Shown: positions 32,755 through 42,997, counted from the first letter of the stretch. The stretch is 64,000 nt of DNA from Bradyrhizobium macuxiense (GCF_001542415.1 NZ_LNCU01000088.1:123855-187854); one strand, 5' to 3'. The notes: generated from the letters alone by a model not told the origin. Numbers and translations are program-made.

Positions 32755-33906
32755 ATGCAAGATGTCCGGGACATCCTGACCAGGTTGGAACACACGTTTC
32801 GTTGGGTTCCAGATTGGGTGTTCGGTCTCGCTCTGATCACGGCTGCCGTTGCCGTGGCCCTCGTCGTTCATTCCATCGCCCAGCGCATCGTCCACCGCAT
32901 GGTTGGACCGAAGAACTCCGTCGCTCCGATGCTGCTTGACCGGACATCCGGTCCGACGCGGCTGGCGCTGTGTCTTGCCGCCGTCGCGCTGGTGCTACCG
33001 CTGGCGCCGCTCGACGATTTGCTGCGCCAGGCGCTCGGTCATTTCTTCGGCGTCTCTGTCATCGCCTTGGTCGGGTGGATATCGATCCGCGCCGTCGACA
33101 TGGCCTCGGTGAGATATCTGGATAAATTCCGGCTCGATGTCGCGGAGAATTTCCTGGCACGCAAGCACGTGACCCAGGTTCGCGTCTTCAAGCGGGTTAC
33201 GGATACCTTGATCATCATCATCGCGGTCTCCACCGCGCTGATGACGTTCGACTCGGTCAGGCAATATGGCGTCAGCCTGTTCGCGTCTGCCGGCGCGGCC
33301 GGCTTGATCGTCGGTCTTGCGGCGAGGCCCTTGCTCAGCAACCTGATCGCCGGCCTGCAGATCGCCATCACGCAGCCGATCCGGATCGAGGATGCCGTGA
33401 TCATCGAGAATGAATGGGGCTGGGTCGAGGACATCGCCTCGACCTATGTCGTGATCCGCTTGTGGGACTGGCGACGCATGGTGGTGCCCTTGTCCTACTT
33501 CATCGAACGTCCGTTCCAGAACTGGACGCGCGACGCGCAGTCGCTGATTGGCGCGATCGCGCTGCATGTCGACTATAGCGCCGACGTGCCGGCGATCCGG
33601 AAAAAGCTGGAGCAGGTGGCGAAGGACTCAAGGCTTTGGGATGGTGCGGTCGTCAATTTGCAGGTGATCGACACCCATCCGCGCACCATCGAGCTGCGTG
33701 CGTTGGTCAGCGCGCGCAATGCGCCGCAATCCTGGGATCTGCGTTGCGAGATTCGCGAGAAGCTGCTTGCGTTCATTCGGGACGAGATGCCGCAGGCTCT
33801 GCCGCGCGATCGGGCGATCCTGGCGCCTGCCGTTGATGATTTCGGCAGGGCGTTCCTGCGCGGTGCGCCAGCACGGGGGCGTGCGGCGGCGCCGTCACGC
33901 AATTAG
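32755..33906 (+). CDS. Mechanosensitive ion channel, MscS family
   Basis: A 383-residue membrane protein with about four helices before the MscS pore domain. The pore helix reads LFASAGAAGLIVGLAARPLL, rich in Gly and Ala, followed by the beta-domain segment SNLIAGLQIAITQPIRIEDAV and then GWVEDIASTYVVIRLWDWRR. Such channels release solutes under hypo-osmotic shock. Start ATG 32755. It lies 138 bases after puuE and is not obviously connected in function with the nitrogen genes around it. Confidence 0.92.
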   Translation: MQDVRDILTRLEHTFRWVPDWVFGLALITAAVAVALVVHSIAQRIVHRMVGPKNSVAPMLLDRTSGPTRLALCLAAVALVLPLAPLDDLLRQALGHFFGVSVIALVGWISIRAVDMASVRYLDKFRLDVAENFLARKHVTQVRVFKRVTDTLIIIIAVSTALMTFDSVRQYGVSLFASAGAAGLIVGLAARPLLSNLIAGLQIAITQPIRIEDAVIIENEWGWVEDIASTYVVIRLWDWRRMVVPLSYFIERPFQNWTRDAQSLIGAIALHVDYSADVPAIRKKLEQVAKDSRLWDGAVVNLQVIDTHPRTIELRALVSARNAPQSWDLRCEIREKLLAFIRDEMPQALPRDRAILAPAVDDFGRAFLRGAPARGRAAAPSRN

Positions 33907-33919
33907 TCAGCGACTTGCC

Positions 33920-35452
33920 TCAGTGCCCCGCCATGTGCCGGCCGATCTCGGTGAGGTCGGCTTCGCTGGCGCGGGCCTCGTGGACGAACGCGCCGTGGAA
34001 CATCACGACCAGCCGATCCGACAGCTCCAGCAGTTCGTCGAGGTCCTCGCTGACCAAGAGTACCGCCGCACCGCGGTTGCGCGCGGCCATGATCTCGGCA
34101 TGGATCTGCGCCACCGCGGCAAAGTCGAGCCCGAAGCAGGGATTGGCGGCGATCAGCACCTCGACGTCGCCACCGAGCTCGCGCGCCAGCACCGCGCGCT
34201 GCACGTTACCACCTGACAGCGCCGCGATCGGCGTCTCCGGCGTGCGGGTCTTGATCTTGTAGCGTCCGATCTTGCGCTCGGCGCCTTTCCGGAACGCCGC
34301 GCGGTTCAGCCACCAGCCGCCACGCGCAAACGGCGCGCGGTCGAACTCGCGAAACGCGATGTTGTCGGCGACGCTCATGCCGCCGACGCAGGCGTTCTTC
34401 AGCGGCTCCTCCGGCAGCAGCGACATCCGGTGGCGGCGCATCTCCTCGCGGGTCGCCGCATAGGTCTCGCCCTGCACCCGGATCGCGCCGCTCTCGGCCT
34501 CGCGCTGGCCGGCCAGCACCTCGACGAGCTGACGCTGACCGTTGCCGGATACGCCGGCGATGCCGACGATCTCGCCGCTCTTCACCGTCAGCGATACGCC
34601 GTGCACGGCAATGGCGCCCGCATCATCAAGCGCGGTGAGCTTGTCGAGCTCGAGCCGGGCGGCTCCGGCTTCTCCGGTGCGCGGCGGCTGCACGGTCAGT
34701 TGCTCGGCGCCGATCATGGTGCGCGCCATCTCGTCGGGCGTGAGGTCGGCGACCTTGCCGGCACCGGCCAGCTTGCCGCGGCGCAGGATCGTCACCTCGT
34801 CGGCAAAGGCCATCACCTCGCGGAACTTGTGTGTGATCATCAGGATGGTCAATTCACCCGCGACCACCATCGCACGCAGCATGCCGAGCACCTCGTCGGC
34901 CTCGCCCGGCGTCAGCACCGAGGTCGGTTCGTCCAGGATCAGGAAGCGGCGCTTCAGATAGAGCTGCTTGAGGATCTCGCATTTCTGGCGCTCGCCCGCG
35001 GAGATATCGGAGACCTTGGCGTCGAGCGGTACCTTGAAGGGCATCCGTGAGAGGAACGCTTCCAGCGCCTTCTTTTCCTTGCGCCAGTCGACCACGATCG
35101 GGACGTCGTCGCGCGCCAGCACCAGGTTCTCGGCGACCGTCATCGCCGGCACCAGCGTGAAGTGCTGATAGACCATGCCGAGGCCGAGCGCGTGGGCATC
35201 CTTCGGGTTGGCGATGCTCTGCTGGCGCCCGCCGACGATGATGTCGCCTTCGGTCGCGCGGTAATAGCCCATGATGCATTTCACGAGCGTGCTCTTGCCC
35301 GCGCCGTTCTCGCCGAGCAGCGCGTGGAACGAGCCGGGCCGCACCTTCAATTCGACATTGTCGAGCGCGAGGAAATCGCTGAACCGCATCGTCATGGCGA
35401 TGGCGTTGACGCCGAACGCGCCGGAGGGGGCAGGCGGCTCGCCGATGATCAC
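33920..35452 (-). CDS. ABC transporter ATP-binding protein, two ATPase domains (nucleoside/BMP type)
   Basis: A 510-residue protein with two ABC domains, as in RbsA and the nucleoside transporters. The first domain has a good Walker A (GENGAGKST), a signature [12 protein letters not shown] and Walker [12 protein letters not shown]. The second has a degraded P-loop (GVSGNGQRQ), [14 protein letters not shown] and [12 protein letters not shown]. One active and one degenerate site is normal in this family. It starts at GTG 35452, overlapping the biuret-hydrolase-like gene's stop as GTGA. It energises the importer formed with the two permeases and BMP protein upstream. Confidence 0.93.
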   Translation of the reverse strand: MIIGEPPAPSGAFGVNAIAMTMRFSDFLALDNVELKVRPGSFHALLGENGAGKSTLVKCIMGYYRATEGDIIVGGRQQSIANPKDAHALGLGMVYQHFTLVPAMTVAENLVLARDDVPIVVDWRKEKKALEAFLSRMPFKVPLDAKVSDISAGERQKCEILKQLYLKRRFLILDEPTSVLTPGEADEVLGMLRAMVVAGELTILMITHKFREVMAFADEVTILRRGKLAGAGKVADLTPDEMARTMIGAEQLTVQPPRTGEAGAARLELDKLTALDDAGAIAVHGVSLTVKSGEIVGIAGVSGNGQRQLVEVLAGQREAESGAIRVQGETYAATREEMRRHRMSLLPEEPLKNACVGGMSVADNIAFREFDRAPFARGGWWLNRAAFRKGAERKIGRYKIKTRTPETPIAALSGGNVQRAVLARELGGDVEVLIAANPCFGLDFAAVAQIHAEIMAARNRGAAVLLVSEDLDELLELSDRLVVMFHGAFVHEARASEADLTEIGRHMAGH

Positions 35453-36132
35453 GACAGCGTCCCGATCAGATCGGCGGATTTCGCCACCGCGCCGAACACG
35501 CCGCCCTGCATCTTGATCATCTTCAGCGCGTGATCGTGATTGCTCTTGTCGGTCGCGCCGCAGCAATCCTCGATCAGCACGCATTCGAAGCCGCGGTCGT
35601 TGGCCTCGCGCATCGTGGTGTGGACGCAGACGTCGGTGGTGATGCCGGTCAGCACGATGTTCTCGATGCCGCGCAGCCGCAGCATCAATTCGAGGTCGGT
35701 GGCGCAGAACGAGCCCTTGCCCGGCTTGTCGATAACAGGCTCGCCCGGCAGCGGCGCCAGATCGGGGATGATCTCCCAGCCGGGCTCGCCGCGGACCAGG
35801 ATGCGGCCGCACGGGCCGGGATCGCCGATGCCCGCGCCGATCTGCCGCGAGCGCCAGCGCTTGTTGGCGGGCAGGTCGGTGAGGTCGGGCCGGTGGCCTT
35901 CGCGGGTATGGATGATGTGAAAGCCCTGCGCGCGCATCACAGCGAGCAGCTTCTTGATCGGCTCGATCGGGGCGCGGGTCAGCGACAGATCGTAGCCCAT
36001 CTTGTCGACATAGCCCCCGACGCCGCAGAAATCGGTCTGCATGTCGATGATGATGAGCGCGGTGTTCTGCGGACGCAGGTCGCCATTGTATGGCCAGGCG
36101 TAGGGCTCGGACTTCACGTAGCGCTCGGGCAT
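35449..36132 (-). CDS. biuH: Isochorismatase-family amidohydrolase, probable biuret hydrolase
   Basis: A 227-residue cysteine hydrolase. The catalytic Asp-Lys-Cys triad is in IIDMQTDFC (D30), [10 protein letters not shown] (K136) and TGITTDVCV (C169). Long stretches ([40 protein letters not shown]) match what I remember of rhizobial biuret hydrolase BiuH, and the triad spacing is the same. BiuH splits biuret to allophanate and ammonia. Related ureidoacrylate or triuret hydrolases are the main alternatives. It is embedded in a BMP-type ABC importer operon, overlapping the ATPase gene, so the substrate is probably imported. No allophanate hydrolase gene is seen in the window. Confidence 0.82.
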   Translation of the reverse strand: MPERYVKSEPYAWPYNGDLRPQNTALIIIDMQTDFCGVGGYVDKMGYDLSLTRAPIEPIKKLLAVMRAQGFHIIHTREGHRPDLTDLPANKRWRSRQIGAGIGDPGPCGRILVRGEPGWEIIPDLAPLPGEPVIDKPGKGSFCATDLELMLRLRGIENIVLTGITTDVCVHTTMREANDRGFECVLIEDCCGATDKSNHDHALKMIKMQGGVFGAVAKSADLIGTLS

Positions 36133-36145
36133 GGGACGGTCTCGG

Positions 36146-37072
36146 CTATCGGGTGATGGACAATTCGGCCGGCGCGCCGGTCACCGTGCGTTTCGGCGAG
36201 CAGGTGATGATCATGATCGCCAGCGTCAGGATGTAGGGCGCGGCGTTGAAAAGGTGATAGCCGGAGGTGATGCCGACCGATTGCAGCGCCGGCCCGAGCG
36301 CTGCGGCGCCGCCGAAGGCGAGCGAGGTCCACAGGCACAGCATCGGGTCCCAGCGCGCGAAGATGACGAGCGCGACCGCGGTGATGCCCTGTCCCGACGA
36401 AAGACCCTCGTTCCAGCTGCCGGGATAGAACAGTGACAGGAACGAGCCGCCGATACCGGCGAGGAAGCCGCCGACCATGGTGGCGCGCAGCCGGATCAGG
36501 AGCACCGAATGGCCCATCGCGCGCGCCGCGTCCGCGCTTTCGCCGGCGGTGCGGATCAACAGGCCCCAGCGCGTGGTCCTGAAGGCCCAATAGAGCAGTG
36601 GCGCGATCGCGACGCCGATCAGGAACAGCACGTTGATGCGCAGCGCCGCGCGCAGCTGCGGCACGTCGCTCCACCAGCCGAAGTCGATCGCCGGCAGCCG
36701 GGCGGCGGTGGGTTCGATCAACGGCTTGCCGAGGAAGAACGCAAGGCCGGTGCCGAGCAGCATCAGCGCGATGCCGACCGCGATGTCGTTGACCCGCGGC
36801 AGCGAGCATATGCCCGCGTGCAGCGCGCCGAACATTGCGCCGGTGACGCCGGCGGCGAGCACGCCGAGCCACGGCGAGCCCGAGAGATAGGAGATGCCAT
36901 ATGCGCTCATCGCGCCCATCACCAGCGTCCCCTCGAGGCCGAGATTGATCCGGCCGCTCCGCTCGGTGATGCATTCGCCAAGGCTGACGAACAAAAACGG
37001 CGTCGAGACGCGGATGGCGCCACCGAACACGGCGAGCGGAACGGTCCAGAGTCCGATCGAGGCATCCGCCAT
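36146..37072 (-). CDS. ABC transporter permease (nucleoside/BMP type)
   Basis: A 308-residue inner-membrane permease of the branched-chain/ribose-like group (YufQ-like). It has about nine or ten helices and the family segments [35 protein letters not shown] and [14 protein letters not shown]. It pairs with the 369-residue permease encoded just upstream (stop/start one base apart). Start ATG 37072. The biuret-hydrolase-like gene follows 13 bases downstream. Confidence 0.92.
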   Translation of the reverse strand: MADASIGLWTVPLAVFGGAIRVSTPFLFVSLGECITERSGRINLGLEGTLVMGAMSAYGISYLSGSPWLGVLAAGVTGAMFGALHAGICSLPRVNDIAVGIALMLLGTGLAFFLGKPLIEPTAARLPAIDFGWWSDVPQLRAALRINVLFLIGVAIAPLLYWAFRTTRWGLLIRTAGESADAARAMGHSVLLIRLRATMVGGFLAGIGGSFLSLFYPGSWNEGLSSGQGITAVALVIFARWDPMLCLWTSLAFGGAAALGPALQSVGITSGYHLFNAAPYILTLAIMIITCSPKRTVTGAPAELSITR

Positions 37073-37073
37073 G

Positions 37074-38183
37074 TCAGGATTTCCCCTTCAGGAAGCCGAT
37101 GCGCCCGTAGAGGGCGTCGCTCGCGAGCACGAACACGAAGATGATGCCTTGCAGCACCAGCACCGAGGCGTCGGGCAGGCCAAGCCGCCGCTGCAACAGA
37201 CCGCCGGACGCACTGATGCCGCCGAGCAGGATCGCCACCGGAATGATCGCAAGCGGATTCTGGCGTGCGAGGAACGCGACGAGGATGCCGGTGAAGCCGT
37301 AGCCGGCGGCGAGATTGGCGTTGGTGCGGCCCTGCACGGCGGCAACCTCGATCATGCCGGCAAGCCCGGCGCAGCCGCCGGCGAGGAAGCAGACCGTCAG
37401 GATCAGCTTGCTGACACTGAGGCCCACGATCTTGGCGGCGCGGATATTGCCGCCGGCAACGCGCGCGGCGAAGCCGAAGGTGGTGTGATAGATCAGCACG
37501 TAGGCGGCAACAGCGGCGACGAGCCCGAACACCAAACCCCAATGCACCTCGGTGCCGGGAATGCTGCCGATCATGTTGGCGGCGCCGATCTCGCGGGTCG
37601 ACGGCTTGTTGAGGCTCGCGGGGTCGCGCATCGGCCCCTCGACCAGATGGTTGAGGATCGCAAGCGCGATGTAGACCAGCAGCAGGCTCGAGATCGTCTC
37701 GTTGACCCCGCGATATTGCCGCAAGGCGCCCGACAGCGTGATCCAGAGGCCACCGCCGATCACGCCCGCGATCACCATCGCGACCTGCACGACGATCGGT
37801 GCCGCGCCCTGCAGCGCCAGCGCGGCCGATGTTGCCGTGAGCGCACCGATCAGCAGCGCGCCTTCGCCACCGATGATTACCATGCCGAGCTGCGCGGGCA
37901 GCGCCGTGCACAGCGCGGTCAGGATCAATGGTGCGGCGCGGGTCAGCGTGTTCTGCCAGGAGAACCAGGTGCCGAATGCGCCGTAGTACATGTAGAAATA
38001 GAGATCGAGCGGGTTCTTGCCGTAAATCGCGATGAAGGCGCCGAACACCGCGAGCGCGCCGACCAGCGCCGCGCCCGGGATCAGGATGTATTCGATGGTC
38101 GCGCCGTAGCGCTGGAGGAATCCGACATCGGCGGCCGGAACAACTCCGGCCGCATCGACCGATTCCACCGCATCAGTCGTCAC
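37074..38183 (-). CDS. ABC transporter permease (nucleoside/BMP type)
   Basis: A 369-residue permease, YufP-like, with a cytoplasmic N-tail and about ten helices. Recognisable parts are LGMVIIGGEGALLIGALTAT, GALRQYRGVNETISSLLLVY and FTGILVAFLARQNPLAIIPV. It forms the heterodimeric channel with the permease downstream. Start ATG 38183 overlaps the binding-protein stop by four bases (ATGA), showing cotranscription and coupling. Confidence 0.92.
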   Translation of the reverse strand: MTTDAVESVDAAGVVPAADVGFLQRYGATIEYILIPGAALVGALAVFGAFIAIYGKNPLDLYFYMYYGAFGTWFSWQNTLTRAAPLILTALCTALPAQLGMVIIGGEGALLIGALTATSAALALQGAAPIVVQVAMVIAGVIGGGLWITLSGALRQYRGVNETISSLLLVYIALAILNHLVEGPMRDPASLNKPSTREIGAANMIGSIPGTEVHWGLVFGLVAAVAAYVLIYHTTFGFAARVAGGNIRAAKIVGLSVSKLILTVCFLAGGCAGLAGMIEVAAVQGRTNANLAAGYGFTGILVAFLARQNPLAIIPVAILLGGISASGGLLQRRLGLPDASVLVLQGIIFVFVLASDALYGRIGFLKGKS

Positions 38184-39289
38184 GCGGTCGCTCCGATCAC
38201 GCCGTCGACGAGATAGTCCATCCTCTCGAGTTCGGGATCCTGCTGGCCGCGGTCGGTGCCACCGGCGATCACGGTCTTGCCCTTGTTGTCGACGATCGGG
38301 CCCTTGAAGATGGTATAGCCGTCGGCCATGAACTTGGCCTTGACCTCGTCGGCATGCTTGCGCGCTTCCGCCGAGACCATCTCGCCATAGGGCGAGACCT
38401 TGACGATCTCTTCCTTCAGGCCGCCGCGATAGAAGTTCGGGATCGCTTCACCGGCGGTGATCATCTTGACGAACTTCGGATAGAGCGCCTCCCAATTCCA
38501 CTCGGCACCGGTGAGATAGGCCTTCGGCGCCAGCGGCGACTGGTTGACGTGATAGCCGCAGACCATCGCGCCGCGGCGCGCGGCGTTCTCGACCATCGTC
38601 TTCGGACCGTCGACGTGGCAGGTCAGTACGTCGATGCCCTGGTCGATCAGGCTGTTGGTGGCCTCGGCTTCCTTGACCGGCATCGACCAGTCGCCGGTGA
38701 AGATCACCTGCGTGGTGGCCTTCGGGTTGGCGAGCTTGGCGCCGAGCGTGAAGGCGTTGATGTTGCGCAGCACCTGCGGGATCGGTTTCGCCGCCACGAA
38801 GCCGAGCTTGCCGCTCTTGGTCGAGTAACCGGCGACGATGCCGGAGATGTATTGCGCCTCGTCGATGTAGCCGAAATAGCTGCCGGCGTTCTTCGGGTCC
38901 TTGTCGGTCCATAGGCCGCCGCAATGCTCGAAATGCAGTTTCGGAAACTTGCTCGCCATCTTGACGACGTGCGGATTGTAGTAGCCGAACGAGGTCGGAA
39001 ACAGCAGCGTGGCGCCGTCGAGATTGATCATGGACTCGATGGTCTTCTCGACCGCATCGGTCTCCGGCACCTTCTCTTCCTCGACCACCTTGATGCCGGG
39101 CAGCTTCTTCACCGCTGCCGCGCCTTGCGCGTGCGCCTGGTTGTAGCCGTAGTCGTCGCGCGACCCGACATAGATGAAGCCGACCGTGGTCTCGGCTGCG
39201 GCTGCGCCGCGAATGCCGAATGTGCTGCTCAATGCCAGCGCCGCGCTTCCCTGCAACAAATGCCTTCGTGAAATCCTGCCAAAATCCAT
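38180..39289 (-). CDS. BMP-family ABC substrate-binding protein, Tat-exported
   Basis: A 369-residue periplasmic binding protein of the basic membrane protein (BMP/PnrA-like) family. The N-terminus ISRRHLLQGSAALALSSTFG is a twin-arginine signal. Family pattern follows in VGFIYVGSRDDYGYNQAHAQ and the GYIDEAQYISGIVAGYST region. BMP proteins usually bind purine nucleosides. With a biuret-hydrolase-like gene and ureide genes nearby the ligand here may be a small ureide or nucleobase compound, which is inference. First gene of its operon; divergent from the M20 hydrolase gene. Confidence 0.92.
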   Translation of the reverse strand: MDFGRISRRHLLQGSAALALSSTFGIRGAAAAETTVGFIYVGSRDDYGYNQAHAQGAAAVKKLPGIKVVEEEKVPETDAVEKTIESMINLDGATLLFPTSFGYYNPHVVKMASKFPKLHFEHCGGLWTDKDPKNAGSYFGYIDEAQYISGIVAGYSTKSGKLGFVAAKPIPQVLRNINAFTLGAKLANPKATTQVIFTGDWSMPVKEAEATNSLIDQGIDVLTCHVDGPKTMVENAARRGAMVCGYHVNQSPLAPKAYLTGAEWNWEALYPKFVKMITAGEAIPNFYRGGLKEEIVKVSPYGEMVSAEARKHADEVKAKFMADGYTIFKGPIVDNKGKTVIAGGTDRGQQDPELERMDYLVDGVIGATA

Positions 39290-39691
39290 CGCCTGCTCCC
39301 TCCGGCGGTCCGCCCGCCTGTCCTTGTCGCAGCCGCGCCCTGACGGCGGAGCTCAGAGGGGATGTCGCAAGCTTCGTGCCAGAGCGCGTTTCGCGGTCAC
39401 AACGACGTAAACGATTGAAGAAGAAGGAGAACGTGTTGCGTGGGCAGGGCGTCCGAGGGCCGTGCATTCGCTCTTTGCATATATTTTAGGCTATCGAGCG
39501 ACATTGTATGCAATCCCGTTGAGCACCCGCTAACCTGGTGAGTGCGGTCGAGGCCTTGGCCGGGACTGCGCAAAAGGCCTGACGTGCTGACTGGTGAATT
39601 GAACCGGGCCTGCTACGAGTGAGGGGCGGTCGGAGGCGCAGGCCGGTTCGGCCGATGGGATCGATACGGTCGCGCGGGAGAGCTGAGCGAG
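39290..39691. other. Divergent promoter region, BMP importer / M20 hydrolase
   Basis: A 402-base gap between divergent operons. An AT-richer pocket lies around 39475-39515 with a partial palindrome (39503-39514). No gene is supported in it. Confidence 0.5.
39503..39514. promoter_or_regulatory. Possible GntR-type operator
   Basis: ATTGTATGCAAT is a 12-bp near-palindrome with one mismatched pair at the centre. It resembles the ATTGTATACAAT sites of some GntR/FCD regulators. No GntR gene lies in the window, so this is tentative. Confidence 0.3.
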
Positions 39692-40960
39692 ATGGAAACG
39701 GCAGCCGGAACCAAGCAGTCATCGCTCGGCGAGGAGATCGTGGCGCGGATAGATGCGCTTGCCGCGATCTCGGAGACGCCCGAGCACTTGGCGCGCATCT
39801 TCCTGACGGATGAGCACCGCAGGGCCGCCGATCTGATCCTGTCGTGGATGCGAGAGGCGGGCATGAGTGCCCATCTCGACGCGATCGGCAATGTCTGCGG
39901 CCGCTACGAAGGCGATCAGCCCGGTTTGCCGTGCCTCATGCTCGGCTCGCATTACGATACGGTGCGCGACGCCGGCAAATGGGACGGGCCGCTCGGCGTG
40001 ATCACCGCGATCGCCTGCGTCACGGATCTCAATCGACGCGGCAAGCGGCTGCCATTCGCGATCGAGGTCGTGGGCTTCGCGGATGAGGAGGGGGTGCGCT
40101 TCGCCTCGACCTTGCTCGGCAGCCGTGCGGTGGCCGGCACGTTCGACACGGGCGTGCTCGACACGCGAGATCGCGCCGGGACATCGCTGCGCGACGCCCT
40201 GACCCAGTTCGGGCTCGATCCCGATCATATCAGTAACGCAGCGCGCGCACGCCGCGACCTGCTCGGTTATGTCGAGCTTCATATCGAGCAAGGGCCTGTG
40301 CTGGAGGAGAAGAAACTGCCCGTCGGCGTCGTCACCGCGATCGCGGGTGCGACCCGGCTTGTCGCCAATCTCACCGGCGTGGCCGGCCACGCCGGCACCG
40401 TGCCGATGCCGCTCCGACGCGACGCGCTAGCCGGCGCAGCTGAATGCATCGTTGCGATCGAGCAGTTCTGCAAGGCCGATCAAGCCGGCCTCGTCGGCAC
40501 CGTCGGCCATATCAGCGCCATGCCCGGCGCGACCAACGTGATCCCGGGCAAGGTGTCCTTCACTATGGACATCCGCTCGCAGAGCGACGCGCATCGCAAG
40601 CATGCGGTGACTGAGATCTTGCAGCGGATCGAGGTGATCGCGAAACGCCGCGAGCTGACGCTGCACGTCGATGTCACCCACGAAAACCGCAGCGTGCCCT
40701 GCGCGGCGTGGCTGACGGCGCAGATCGCCGGCGCCGTCGCGACCGAGGGCTTCGCTGTGTTCGAACTGCCGAGCGGGGCGGGACATGACGGCATGGCGAT
40801 GGTCGATATCGCCGATATCGGCATGATCTTCGTGCGCTGCCGCGACGGGATCAGCCATAACCCGGCCGAGCATGTCGAACTCGTCGACGCCGAGACCGGC
40901 GCGAGGGTGCTGCTGCGCTTGATCGAGAACTTCAAGCCGCACGACGCGGCCAATAGCTGA
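39692..40960 (+). CDS. M20-family allantoate/N-carbamoyl amidohydrolase
   Basis: A 422-residue Zn-dependent amidase/carbamoylase. Metal-ligand motifs are seen: LGSHYDTVRDAGKWDG (H87, D98), FADEEGVRF (E132/E133), ELHIEQGPVLE (H197) and the late ISHNPAEH. The dimerisation domain occupies about residues 215-330. This family includes allantoate amidohydrolase (AllC), N-carbamoyl-amino-acid hydrolases and beta-ureidopropionase. Location beside puuE and the BMP importer favours allantoate or another ureido compound. Start ATG 39692 follows GGGAGAG. It is divergent from the importer operon and probably shares regulation. Confidence 0.9.
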   Translation: METAAGTKQSSLGEEIVARIDALAAISETPEHLARIFLTDEHRRAADLILSWMREAGMSAHLDAIGNVCGRYEGDQPGLPCLMLGSHYDTVRDAGKWDGPLGVITAIACVTDLNRRGKRLPFAIEVVGFADEEGVRFASTLLGSRAVAGTFDTGVLDTRDRAGTSLRDALTQFGLDPDHISNAARARRDLLGYVELHIEQGPVLEEKKLPVGVVTAIAGATRLVANLTGVAGHAGTVPMPLRRDALAGAAECIVAIEQFCKADQAGLVGTVGHISAMPGATNVIPGKVSFTMDIRSQSDAHRKHAVTEILQRIEVIAKRRELTLHVDVTHENRSVPCAAWLTAQIAGAVATEGFAVFELPSGAGHDGMAMVDIADIGMIFVRCRDGISHNPAEHVELVDAETGARVLLRLIENFKPHDAANS

Positions 40961-41184
40961 ACCTGACGCGCCTGGCGCGCGGCCGACGTGGGGGCGCGCT
41001 GTTCGCATCGCACGCAACCCAACCATGGGTTGTGTTTTGGCGCGAAGGTGCGGTACGATTACACGGGCCTCGTCGAGCCAATATGCAGTTCGTGCCAAAT
41101 CCGGACGGATTCGGCCCCGGAACCAACGTGAGGCTATTGCGGCCCGCCGTGAACCGCTAGACTTCCCTGAACCGGGGATAGGAC

Positions 41185-42423
41185 ATGAGGTCGTCCGTCG
41201 TTCAGGACATTCAGTTCCCAAAACAACCGGCGCTGCAGTTGATCTATGACACGGCGCCGATCGGTCTTGCCTACCTTTCTCCCGACTGCCGCTATCTCCA
41301 GATCAACCAGCGTCTCACCGAGATCTGCGGCATTTCGGTCGAGGGTCATCTCGGACGTACGGTACGCGATTGCGTGCCCGCATTGGCCTCGGCGGTCGAA
41401 GGCATCGTTCGTTCGATCATGGAGACTGGGAAACCCGTGACCGGCGTTGAGGTCTACGGCCAGCGCCCGGGGCACAATGACGAGCGATGCTGGATCACGT
41501 ATTGGCACCCGCAGCGCGCGCCGAACGGGAGCATCGTCGGCGTCAACGTTGCGGCCGAAGAGATCACCGAGCGCAAGCGGAGCGAACGCGAGATCCGTGC
41601 CGCCCGTGATGCGGCCGAGCGGGCATTGCATCATCTGCAGGAGACCCAGGCGTCGCTGATCGAGGCGGAAAAGCTCGCGGCGCTGGGTCGGCTGGTGGCC
41701 GGCGTCGCGCACGAGATCAACAGCCCGGTCGGCACCAGCCTCACCGTCGCCTCGGTGCTCGAGCAAAAATGCGCCGACTTTGCTACCGAGGTGGCGCGCG
41801 GCAAGTTGAAGCGGTCCAGCCTGACTGATTTCATCGAAGTCGTCGAAAGCGCATCGTCGCTGCTTGTCGGCAATCTCAAGCGCGCCGCCGATCTGGTGCA
41901 ATCGTTCAAGCAGGTGGCGGTCGATCGAAACTATTTCGAACGGCGCGAGTTCGATCTCAGCGAGGTGACTGAGCAGGTTCTTTCGAACCTGCGTCCGGCG
42001 TTGCCGAAGAACAATCTGGCGCTCGAGGTCGATTGCGCGCCTCATCTTGCAATGAACAGCTATCCGGGCCCTTACGGCCAGGTGCTGACCAACCTGTTCG
42101 TCAATTCGGTTGCGCACGCGTTTCCGGATGGCAAGGGCGGCACCATCGCGATCCGGTTGCGTGCGTCCGGCGCAGACCACGTGGAAATCCTGTTCGCCGA
42201 TGATGGCTGCGGAATGGGCCACGACGTGCGGCGGCAGGCCTTCGATCCGTTCTTCACCACGCGCCGCGACAATGGCCGCATCGGGCTCGGCCTGCACATC
42301 GTCCATAACATCGTCATGAACCGGCTGGGCGGAGAACTGGATCTCGACAGTGCCCCGGGGATGGGGACAAGGGTGCGGATCACGCTGCCGCGGGTGGCGC
42401 CGCAGCGCGGGACCGACAGTTGA
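41185..42423 (+). CDS. PAS-domain sensor histidine kinase
   Basis: A 412-residue cytoplasmic histidine kinase. A PAS domain spans about residues 15-127 (LIYDTAPIGLAYLSPDCRYL to VNVAAEEITERKRSE). A coiled-coil linker follows (130-165). The phosphoacceptor H-box is LVAGVAHEINSPVG (H176), the N-box VLTNLFVNSVAHAF, and the ATP lid motifs DDGCGMG and GLGLHIVHN. No membrane segment is seen. No response-regulator gene is adjacent, so it is an orphan kinase whose partner lies elsewhere. The N-box has NSV where NAV/NAI is usual. It has the compact HWE-unlike, NtrB-like kinase ending. Confidence 0.9.
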   Translation: MRSSVVQDIQFPKQPALQLIYDTAPIGLAYLSPDCRYLQINQRLTEICGISVEGHLGRTVRDCVPALASAVEGIVRSIMETGKPVTGVEVYGQRPGHNDERCWITYWHPQRAPNGSIVGVNVAAEEITERKRSEREIRAARDAAERALHHLQETQASLIEAEKLAALGRLVAGVAHEINSPVGTSLTVASVLEQKCADFATEVARGKLKRSSLTDFIEVVESASSLLVGNLKRAADLVQSFKQVAVDRNYFERREFDLSEVTEQVLSNLRPALPKNNLALEVDCAPHLAMNSYPGPYGQVLTNLFVNSVAHAFPDGKGGTIAIRLRASGADHVEILFADDGCGMGHDVRRQAFDPFFTTRRDNGRIGLGLHIVHNIVMNRLGGELDLDSAPGMGTRVRITLPRVAPQRGTDS

Positions 42424-42557
42424 GGTCCGGGAGCGCTGAGAAGGAAATGCTCTTGCCTCTCCGTGCCGGAAAACGTCCTTCCAACTAGCTGCCGCAAAAG
42501 GCACTGCGCTACCCTTGCTTCTGGGCCTGTTGTCGCGACATCTTAAGGGCATTCCAG

Positions 42558-42791
42558 ATGGTCGCGACAATGAGCCAATCCGCATTCGATCCTTTCGGCG
42601 AGCCGGTCCCCGCAATCGATCCTTCGATTGCTCGCGGGCGTGCGTCGACATGGCTGAAGACCGCGGGCACCAGCCTGTTCTGGGTACTGGTCGTGGGCAT
42701 CGTGCTGGCGCGTGCGGTCTATTTCGAGCCCGGCGTTTTCAACTTCGAGCATGCCGTGGCCTGGGCGCAGGGTCTGTTTGCCGCGCTTTAG
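42558..42791 (+). CDS. Small single-span membrane protein, unknown function
   Basis: A 77-residue protein with one predicted membrane helix (TSLFWVLVVGIVLARAVYF). A hydrophilic N-terminus precedes it, and a short hydrophobic tail ending in FAAL follows. I do not recognise a family beyond similar short Bradyrhizobium proteins. A second in-frame ATG lies four codons in. It stands between the histidine kinase and a repeat copy; composition is like neighbouring genes. Confidence 0.65.
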   Translation: MVATMSQSAFDPFGEPVPAIDPSIARGRASTWLKTAGTSLFWVLVVGIVLARAVYFEPGVFNFEHAVAWAQGLFAAL

Positions 42792-42828
42792 ATGAGCTTG
42801 GATCGAAACGCTTCGGCCATGCACTCGC

Positions 42829-42997
42829 TTCACCTCTCCCCAATGGGGAGAGGTCGATTTGCGAAGCAAATCGGGTGAGGGGCCGCAGCTCTAACGAGGG
42901 ACCGGAACCCCTCACCCGGCGCTACGCGCCGACCTCTCCCAAGGGAGAGGTGAACCTCCGCTGCCGATCCAGCTCAACCTCATCTCATCACGCTCTT
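42829..42997. repeat. Repeat element copy B (reverse orientation, one end degraded)
   Basis: A related copy of the element at 15854-16112, in reverse orientation. The right end CTCATCACGCTCTT (42984-42997) matches the terminal inverted repeat with a few changes. The interior has CACCTCTCCCC...GGGGAGAGG and CCTCTCCC...GGGAGAGG arms. The left terminal repeat is not recognisable. It overlaps the 3' end of the LysR gene (stop 42988-42990). Confidence 0.75.
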
